From assembly GCA_937890045.1 (NCBI GenBank), contig CALBXV010000242.1, positions 1 through 5,343 of the forward strand: a stretch of 5,343 bases of DNA. Reading direction: 5' to 3'. This document shows positions 1 to 5,343 of the stretch, piece by piece. Position 1 is the stretch's first letter, and each line of letters starts with the position of its first letter. Position numbers and translations under genes: made by a program. The notes beneath the pieces are model-generated. The model did no database searches. It worked only from the letters and a program-made list of their open reading frames with translations, and was not told the DNA's origin. This DNA comes from an uncultured archaeon. Its GTDB lineage: Archaea > Thermoproteota > Nitrososphaeria > Nitrososphaerales > CALBXV01.

Positions 1-23
1 CCCATAAGGCCCACTTCTTACTT

Positions 24-1379
24 CTATAAAATGCTTTGATCATTATTTTCTCTCCAACAATATTTTGGATACTCATCCATCACATCAAAAATATTAGGAT
101 GATTTAAAAGAGCTTGTCGGTATTGTGTCCATTTAATACCACGTCCCCAACCTAATTGTTTCATTATTTCCTTTTTGCTAATAGATTTGCTTGTCTTAAT
201 CCAATCTATTATTTGGTCTAATTTTTCCGACTCTTGTATCCGACCTGATTCTGACACCAACTTATTAATTTCAAAAGACATTTCATCCATTCTATCCCGG
301 TAGAGCATAGTATAAGAATGTTCTAAAGATTCTTGCGCCACTTTATTCCTTTTCTCTAAGGAATCTAAATATTCATTTAACAAATAAAGCAATTCATCGT
401 GGCCAGTAAAGAAATCTGCAAGCGGATTCAACTCTTTATAATATGTATCATTATACATCACATAAGGAACTCCGTTCATTAAACCATCCGTTGTGGCTAC
501 ACTCCAACCGCCATATGTTTGTTTAGGTGAAACTCCCATATAACAATTATTTAATTTGTTATAATACCATTGTTTATTTCCCTTTTCAACAGTAATATAT
601 TCCCTATCAGCAGAAGGTGCGAGTGGCACCCAAACTTTAAAATCCTTCCTTTGATTCCACAGTCTATCACAAACCTCTAAAAAATCATTATAATGTTTAT
701 ATGTATCAGGTCTGTGATTAAATACTATTATTCTTTCTGGATTTGTATTCACCTCTGTGATATCTTCTGCATTTACACCTAGATGCTGCACCTCAAGTAT
801 TTTATCCAACTGCTCTAATACTTTATCATTTACTAAATTCTTTGCTTGATCTAAAACTAATAATTTTTGATGCCAAGTATTTAAATAACAAGTTTCATAT
901 TCTAATAGACCCATAATATTCTGATTAAAAGAATGGACGGGCCAACGGACAACAGTGTCCAAATCAAACCAATGACAATAGCCCATGAACTTTGGTGCAT
1001 GGTGTGTTAAATTATATAAAGTATTCTTCAACGCATGAGAATGTTCGGGTAGATGTGACATAATAAGATCAAAATCTTTATCAGACCCTATATATTCTCG
1101 GAGGGCAACCACATCAAAATGAGAACGCATTGCCGGCGGATATGTGGGAAACGGGACGTAATATTGCGTTACGTTATCGAATACTAAAGAAGGTACTGGT
1201 TTGGGTAATATTAGATAAAACCATAAATCATTTCTGATTTCATTTAAAAGTTTTATCTGTTGCTTAATAACTTGTATATAACTATCCTTTTCCAAATCTT
1301 CTTGGAAAGTTATATTAGGCCAAACTAATATACGGACTGTTTTTGCATATTGAATTTTCTTTTTCTCAAAAATATTCAT
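24..1379 (-). CDS. GT-B-like glycosyltransferase with C-terminal winged-helix-like domain (candidate DNA glycosyltransferase)
   Basis: A 451-residue protein that looks like a GT-B glycosyltransferase, which moves a sugar from a nucleotide-sugar to an acceptor. The N-terminal half (about 14-200) has Rossmann-like strands, including KTVRILVWPNIT (13-24), DFDLIMSHLP (102-111) and GYCHWFDLD (133-141). The second half begins with RIIVFNHRPDTYKHY (216-230). R223 and K228 fit the Arg-x4-Lys pair that contacts the donor diphosphate. It continues with SVATTDGLMNGVPYV (293-307), resembling the GT4-type E-x7-E/GVP region but with D298 in place of the second Glu. Residues about 384-445 form a separate segment compatible with a winged helix (SISKKEIMKQLGWG, then WTQYRQALL, then a Tyr/Trp-rich wing). 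A DNA-binding tail and the polymerase operon favour DNA as acceptor, as for T4 alpha-glucosyltransferase, but a cell-surface or protein acceptor is not excluded. The start ATG at 1379 overlaps the preceding stop (ATGA). A GGAAGAA lies 14 nt upstream, farther than usual. Confidence 0.72.
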   Translation of the reverse strand: MNIFEKKKIQYAKTVRILVWPNITFQEDLEKDSYIQVIKQQIKLLNEIRNDLWFYLILPKPVPSLVFDNVTQYYVPFPTYPPAMRSHFDVVALREYIGSDKDFDLIMSHLPEHSHALKNTLYNLTHHAPKFMGYCHWFDLDTVVRWPVHSFNQNIMGLLEYETCYLNTWHQKLLVLDQAKNLVNDKVLEQLDKILEVQHLGVNAEDITEVNTNPERIIVFNHRPDTYKHYNDFLEVCDRLWNQRKDFKVWVPLAPSADREYITVEKGNKQWYYNKLNNCYMGVSPKQTYGGWSVATTDGLMNGVPYVMYNDTYYKELNPLADFFTGHDELLYLLNEYLDSLEKRNKVAQESLEHSYTMLYRDRMDEMSFEINKLVSESGRIQESEKLDQIIDWIKTSKSISKKEIMKQLGWGRGIKWTQYRQALLNHPNIFDVMDEYPKYCWRENNDQSIL

Positions 1380-2524
1380 CGTATAATATCCAATTCTTCC
1401 ATATTAGATGTATTCCAAACTTCTACCTTTTTACGCAGTCGACCCTCCTTTATTAAATTCTCATATCTTTTGGTTGATTTCTTTTTCCACCACTTAATAA
1501 TATTTTCTAATTCATACTTCTCCCACTGGTCACTTTTTACTAAAGTATCAGTTTCTCCTAAAAAATATTCTCTGCTATTTTCAAAACCATAAGTTGAAGA
1601 ATAAAACCTTTTCTGTGTAGTAATAGAACCGGCACGTTTCTTAAATTCTTGGAACTTTTCAAAAGCTTCAGTATCATGCTCTTTTAATGAATTAGTAATA
1701 ATACTAATCATTTTATTTTGTGTTCTTAATTTATGGCCAGTAATTGGAGTGCCGGCGTCTGTAACAGGGCATATTAATGGCTCTCCATCATTCTTTTTAT
1801 AAAACCAATCTCTCATTGAATAATACACTTCATCACTAAAAGTTAAAAACAACTTTGATATTGTATCGCCTTTATATTTTAAATATGGTCGCATACCATC
1901 ATACATACTACCGCCTTTAATATTACCATATAACGATGTAGTTTCAAATAAACAAAATGGACCCCCATACTTATCATTTAATCTCCTCCTTATATCATGG
2001 CTACAACAAATTGAAGCCATTAACTTACCACCTAAATAATTAAATCCAAATGGCTGTGCGGGTACAATAATAAATCCCATAATAGCACTTTGATTAAATC
2101 GACCAATTTCTTCTTTATTCTTTCCGTCTATAGGTCGGCCGAGCCATTCATTTCTAGGATTAATACTTATCATCGGAGAGGCCATTTTAATAAACCCGCA
2201 AATCTTTCCAGAATTCTTCTCCTGCACACAATACTTTTGTACACGACCTGGAGGATTATCCGGAGTAAAACTTGCTGTAATCTCTAACAAATTTTCAAAC
2301 ACCTCATTTGGTCGTTTTGTTATTTCAAACTCCATATCCTGTGGGTGCATATCCCAATCTTGAAACAAATCATCCGATGGGTTTAAACCAAATAAAGGAG
2401 CTGGCATCTTCGCAATGCGCTCTATCTTTCTTTTTCTAAAATAACTATCAATACGGTCAAATGAATCAAAAAACTTTACAAGTTTATTTGCCGACCAATA
2501 AGCTTCTTCTTTTGTTAATATCAT
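1376..2524 (-). CDS. DruA/DUF4338-like protein
   Basis: A 382-residue protein that resembles the DUF4338 family, which includes DruA of the Druantia anti-phage systems; its biochemical role is not established. From memory of the family, the supporting segments are GFIKMASPMISINPRNEWLG (110-129), a core at about 145-170 with NQSAIMGFIIVP followed by NYLGGKLMA, the KYGGPFCLFETTSLYG block (185-200), and YKGDT (217-221). The N-terminal 40 residues are charged and helix-like. The C-terminal third (about 270-382) is Lys/Arg/Trp rich and could bind nucleic acid. No signal peptide or membrane segment is visible. The start is ATG at 2524, inside the end of the SET gene (41-nt overlap) and without a clear Shine-Dalgarno. 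The next Met is codon 40, so a shorter start would lose the N-terminal segment. The stop overlaps the glycosyltransferase start. It could instead be a distant relative with a phage-specific role. Confidence 0.62.
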   Translation of the reverse strand: MILTKEEAYWSANKLVKFFDSFDRIDSYFRKRKIERIAKMPAPLFGLNPSDDLFQDWDMHPQDMEFEITKRPNEVFENLLEITASFTPDNPPGRVQKYCVQEKNSGKICGFIKMASPMISINPRNEWLGRPIDGKNKEEIGRFNQSAIMGFIIVPAQPFGFNYLGGKLMASICCSHDIRRRLNDKYGGPFCLFETTSLYGNIKGGSMYDGMRPYLKYKGDTISKLFLTFSDEVYYSMRDWFYKKNDGEPLICPVTDAGTPITGHKLRTQNKMISIITNSLKEHDTEAFEKFQEFKKRAGSITTQKRFYSSTYGFENSREYFLGETDTLVKSDQWEKYELENIIKWWKKKSTKRYENLIKEGRLRKKVEVWNTSNMEELDIIR

Positions 2525-2825
2525 ATAATGTATATTTCACTGTTAATTCTTCACCCGCCTCTATATCTTTATCACCAACTGACAAAAAAATGTATTCAGA
2601 GGTTGGATCATCTTTACATATCTTTACACAATTAGGAGTATCACTATGATTTATAAACCCACCTAAAGGAGTTCTCCATACACCATCATGCGCTGGCTCA
2701 GCCTTTATCCAACCTATACCTAAAAATCTTTCAGCAGGAATTCTTTCTACGGCAAATAAACCAAGGCCATGTACTTTTGATTCTTTAATTGTTAAGGTAT
2801 CTGGTAATGGATTATACATTTTCAT
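2484..2825 (-). CDS. Small SET-domain protein, putative protein-lysine methyltransferase
   Basis: A 113-residue protein that is essentially a bare SET domain, the fold that transfers methyl groups from S-adenosylmethionine to lysine side chains. The family motifs appear in order: an N-terminal strand with HGLGLFA (19-25), the cofactor-binding INHSDTPNC (58-66, with N59, H60, N65), and GEELTVKY (91-98), where Y98 occupies the position of the catalytic tyrosine. There is no pre-SET or cysteine-rich post-SET region. The size is close to the roughly 119-residue viral SET protein of chlorella virus PBCV-1, which methylates histone H3. A bacterial phage has no histone target, so the substrate is unknown; a host DNA-binding, ribosomal or phage protein is possible. 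The start ATG at 2825 overlaps the polymerase stop (ATGA), suggesting translational coupling. A second Met at codon 3 is an alternative start. The last 13 codons lie inside the next gene. Confidence 0.88.
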   Translation of the reverse strand: MKMYNPLPDTLTIKESKVHGLGLFAVERIPAERFLGIGWIKAEPAHDGVWRTPLGGFINHSDTPNCVKICKDDPTSEYIFLSVGDKDIEAGEELTVKYTLYDINKRRSLLVGK

Positions 2826-5326
2826 CCAAATAACGCCTCTAATGTCCTTTGCGTTCCATAACTTCTATCAATTTGCCAACCAATCTCTTTTACAATAAAA
2901 TTTAAAGGTTCAACAAAACTCTTATCAAACATTATATCACGATCTATAATATCATTCAAGTCAAATTCTTTAGGAAAATTTGCTATAAATGAAATTGAAT
3001 TACTTTGAAGTATGTTTGGTTTTCTCAATTCAAGATATTTTATCTTCTCACCTTCTTGTATCAGCGGATACTTATGAGTAAGATTTTTCTGCTTCAAAAG
3101 ATGATTATACATTAACACACCTTTAACATGAATAGGGGTGCCCTTTTTAAAAACGCCGGAAGAATCCGACCACTTAGATAGCCCATTACAAGACCTTGGA
3201 TATGCTATTTCTTCTGGAGACAATTTCATAAACACCTTACGGAAGCTTTGTATAAATGTATTTAAAGATACTTCATCATCATTAATAATAATTTTCAAAG
3301 CTGTTTTAATCATATCTCTACACGGTGCTGGTGTAGAAGATTTCACCGCCTCTATACCCATCATCTTTATCCTAGGCTCATCATAACGAACCCCCTCACT
3401 ATCATGGACATTTAAGATATATCTTTTCTTCGCAATCCAAATGGCTTTATCTGCAATAACTTCTCGCTTCATAAACATTTTTTGGTCAAAGGCATTTACA
3501 TATTCAGCAAGCTCTCCATAAGATTCATCAATAAAAGGTTCCAACTTCTGCGAAGCGACTTTGGCCAAGAAAGTGACGATTTTATCTGTCGGTATATTAT
3601 CTCTTTCGCCAAAAGATTTAGATACCAATTCATCAAGGCAGACGTAAATGGAATCTGTATCTGATGCAACCACATAATCCTTATCTTCTGTTTGTAAAAT
3701 TCTGTTAAGATATTCATTTACTTTATTTTCAACCCATCTAATCGACAACTGTCCTGCTGTTGTAATTGCAGTTGCCATACTGTTACTATAAAATCTAAAA
3801 TATTCATTACCAATAGCACCATATGCGCTATTCAAGGCAATCTTTCTCGCCATTTGAATATTATTAAATTTAGAAATATCGTTTAAATATTTCGTTTGTT
3901 TTGTTTCTTCATATTTTTTCCGAGCTTCAATAGATTTCTGTTTAAAAATAACTCTTTCAGAATAAAACTTCTCCATCAATGCGGGCATGAAGCCTTTATA
4001 TTTATTCGTAAACATAGATCCATTTGGTGTAGTAGAGCAATTTGGATCAAAATAAATATGCGAACTTTTCTCCAACAATGCTTCGACATTAACACTAAGA
4101 TTTCTATCCTTCATTAAAGTTTCTGTAGAAATATTATACTGCTGTATCAGATGTGGATACAAACTATTTAAATCAAATGATACAATCCATTTATGCAAAC
4201 CAACTTGTGGTTCTTTTACATAAGCACCCTCATATCTCTCTCCCTTACTACTACGAGTTTTCATCGGCGTAATTACATTTCTCTCCCACAAGAAGTTGAA
4301 AATAATAACATCCCACATCCGAACTTGAGAAAATACATCTTGAGGATTCATTCTACCCTCATACGCCATGGTTAAATGCAACTCAATGAGTTTCATTTTT
4401 TTCTCAAGCCGGTCAATAAGCTCTACGTCTTGGATATTGTAATCAATAAACGATTGATAATCATTTGTATACCATTCTTTATAAGTTTCGTATGGGTTCT
4501 CATGTTTCTGCTGACCTAACTCTACTTGTGCTATATAATCTAAACGATAAGATTCTCTATTTGTATAAGTATATTTTCTATACAACTCCAAATAATCCAA
4601 TGTAGATATTCCAAAAATATCATATGAATTTTGCGGCCGAGCGCCTATATATGTTGTTCTTGAATGTACAATATTCCATGGAGAAAATCTATTCTTTTCA
4701 TCTTCTCCCAATATCTTATCTATTCTATTACAAAGATATGGCATATCAAAATACTTAATATTCCATCCAGTAATAATATCTGGGCCATAATTTTCCCAGA
4801 AATCTAAAAATCGTTTTAAAAGATCCTTTTCATTATAGCATTCAACATATTGAACATCAGAATTATGAATCTCATACGGGCGAGTGCCCCAAACAAGAAT
4901 TTGTTTGTTAGTATAATTTTTTACTGTAATCGAAAGTAGTTCTTCCTCTGCGACTGTCGGATCAGGAAAACCATTCTCTGAGGCGACCTCAATATCTAAA
5001 GAAAGAACATTTAATTGACTAAAATCCCAATTAACAATTCCTGGATGGTTTTCAGCCAACCAAGAAAAGGCGAATCTTTCCATACCAAATACTAAATCTT
5101 TTTGATCCTCATATTTCTCCATGAACTGTTTAGCCTCATGGATACTATCAAAGGAAATCGGAGCGAGAGAATGTCCGGAAAGGGATTTGTAATCTGTCTT
5201 TTTTTGAACGGGAACGTAAAGCGTAGGCTTATACCGTACTTTACGTTTTACTTTTTTCCCGTCTTTAAACTCACGAATGAGGAGATTATTTCCACGCTGA
5301 ATAACATTAATATAAAAATCTTTCAT
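2822..5326 (-). CDS. 43: T4-type family B replicative DNA polymerase (gp43-like)
   Basis: This 834-residue protein is a replicative DNA polymerase with 3'-5' proofreading, copying the phage genome with its sliding clamp. The N-terminus (MKDFYINV...GNN) resembles T4 gp43. Exonuclease motifs are Exo I D111/E113 (SLDIEV), Exo II with N189 and D194 (GWNIKYFD), and Exo III Y296/D300 (YNIQD). Polymerase motif A is D385-Y390 (DLNSLYP), motif B is K495-N499-Y502-G503 (KIALNSAYG), and motif C is D556/D558 (DTDS). A KKRY motif lies at 633-636. The final residues (RTLEALFG) match the clamp-binding tail of T4 gp43 (ASLDFLFG). All catalytic residues are present, so it should be active. It is shorter than T4 gp43 (about 898 aa), partly because the segment between motifs A and B is compact. 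The start is ATG at 5326. No strong Shine-Dalgarno is visible, and the start may overlap an upstream stop (ATGA). The stop overlaps the start of the SET gene. Confidence 0.97.
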   Translation of the reverse strand: MKDFYINVIQRGNNLLIREFKDGKKVKRKVRYKPTLYVPVQKKTDYKSLSGHSLAPISFDSIHEAKQFMEKYEDQKDLVFGMERFAFSWLAENHPGIVNWDFSQLNVLSLDIEVASENGFPDPTVAEEELLSITVKNYTNKQILVWGTRPYEIHNSDVQYVECYNEKDLLKRFLDFWENYGPDIITGWNIKYFDMPYLCNRIDKILGEDEKNRFSPWNIVHSRTTYIGARPQNSYDIFGISTLDYLELYRKYTYTNRESYRLDYIAQVELGQQKHENPYETYKEWYTNDYQSFIDYNIQDVELIDRLEKKMKLIELHLTMAYEGRMNPQDVFSQVRMWDVIIFNFLWERNVITPMKTRSSKGERYEGAYVKEPQVGLHKWIVSFDLNSLYPHLIQQYNISTETLMKDRNLSVNVEALLEKSSHIYFDPNCSTTPNGSMFTNKYKGFMPALMEKFYSERVIFKQKSIEARKKYEETKQTKYLNDISKFNNIQMARKIALNSAYGAIGNEYFRFYSNSMATAITTAGQLSIRWVENKVNEYLNRILQTEDKDYVVASDTDSIYVCLDELVSKSFGERDNIPTDKIVTFLAKVASQKLEPFIDESYGELAEYVNAFDQKMFMKREVIADKAIWIAKKRYILNVHDSEGVRYDEPRIKMMGIEAVKSSTPAPCRDMIKTALKIIINDDEVSLNTFIQSFRKVFMKLSPEEIAYPRSCNGLSKWSDSSGVFKKGTPIHVKGVLMYNHLLKQKNLTHKYPLIQEGEKIKYLELRKPNILQSNSISFIANFPKEFDLNDIIDRDIMFDKSFVEPLNFIVKEIGWQIDRSYGTQRTLEALFG
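2836..2840 (-). promoter_or_regulatory. Weak Shine-Dalgarno-like AGAGG before the SET gene
   Basis: AGAGG on the minus strand lies within the last codons of the polymerase gene, 10 nt before the SET start ATG at 2825. The spacing is slightly long but workable. It supports the ATG at 2825, together with the ATGA overlap, and would allow terminating ribosomes to reinitiate. It is the best-placed purine-rich site among the four starts. The polymerase and DruA-like starts have none that is convincing. Confidence 0.35.
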
Positions 5327-5343
5327 TCAACCATTATATCATA
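5323..5343 (-). CDS. Possible 3' end of an upstream gene (partial)
   Basis: Reading leftward from the window edge, the frame YDIMVE is open and then stops at TGA (5325-5323), overlapping the polymerase ATG by the same ATGA arrangement seen at two other junctions in the window. Only six codons are visible, so the product cannot be identified, and the open frame could be chance. The repeated junction style and the lack of space for a promoter in front of the polymerase are the only support. Confidence 0.3.
   Translation of the reverse strand, partial: YDIMVE

Noticed and set aside
1..23. Possible start of a next minus-strand gene (ATG at 5-3) or a terminator after the glycosyltransferase stop
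   Set aside because: Only two bases follow the ATG, there is no convincing ribosome binding site, and the GGGCC/GGG stretch does not form a complete stem with a T-run inside the window.
1350..1592. Plus-strand open frames opposite the genes, such as 1350-1592, 2090-2287, 3138-3386 and 3896-4117
   Set aside because: They lie wholly opposite well-supported minus-strand genes, encode low-complexity Phe/Ser/Ile-rich products without recognisable motifs, and are expected in AT-rich DNA.
1376..2524. A complete Druantia defence system in the window
   Set aside because: Only a DruA-like gene is present. There is no large DruE-type helicase or other Dru gene, and the neighbours are phage replication and modification genes.
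3496..3717. A 73-codon minus-strand open frame inside the polymerase gene
   Set aside because: It sits in another frame within the motif C region of the polymerase, has no recognisable domain, and has no ribosome binding site that I can support.
5333..5338. TATAAT on the minus strand just before the polymerase gene, resembling a -10 promoter box
   Set aside because: It is only about 6 nt from the polymerase ATG, which would leave almost no leader. No -35 can be assessed because the window ends. Such hexamers are frequent by chance in AT-rich DNA.

Overview
This window appears to be part of the genome of an uncultivated, AT-rich T4-like (myovirus-type) tailed phage, probably from an environmental or aquatic virome. 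The main evidence is a complete T4-type family B replicative DNA polymerase (gp43). It carries all exonuclease and polymerase motifs and a C-terminal clamp-binding tail ending in LFG, as in T4 gp43. The G+C content looks like roughly one third. The host cannot be read from the sequence.

All supported genes are on the minus strand and fill the window almost without gaps. In transcription order they are: a possible 3' tip of an upstream gene (5343-5323), DNA polymerase (5326-2822), a very small SET-domain protein (2825-2484), a DruA/DUF4338-like protein (2524-1376), and a GT-B-like glycosyltransferase with a C-terminal winged-helix-like domain (1379-24). Three junctions are 4-nt ATGA stop/start overlaps, one of them at the very edge of the window. 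The SET and DruA-like genes overlap by 41 nt. There is no intergenic space for a promoter or terminator, so this is most likely one translationally coupled transcription unit. I see no tRNA, repeat, CRISPR or insertion sequence.

The interesting part is the three-gene cassette downstream of the polymerase: a putative protein-lysine methyltransferase, a homologue of an anti-phage defence component (DruA), and a glycosyltransferase carrying a probable DNA-binding domain. One coherent reading is a module that modifies replicated phage DNA and/or host proteins, perhaps to evade host nucleases. That link is an inference from gene fusion and gene order and is not demonstrated by the sequence.
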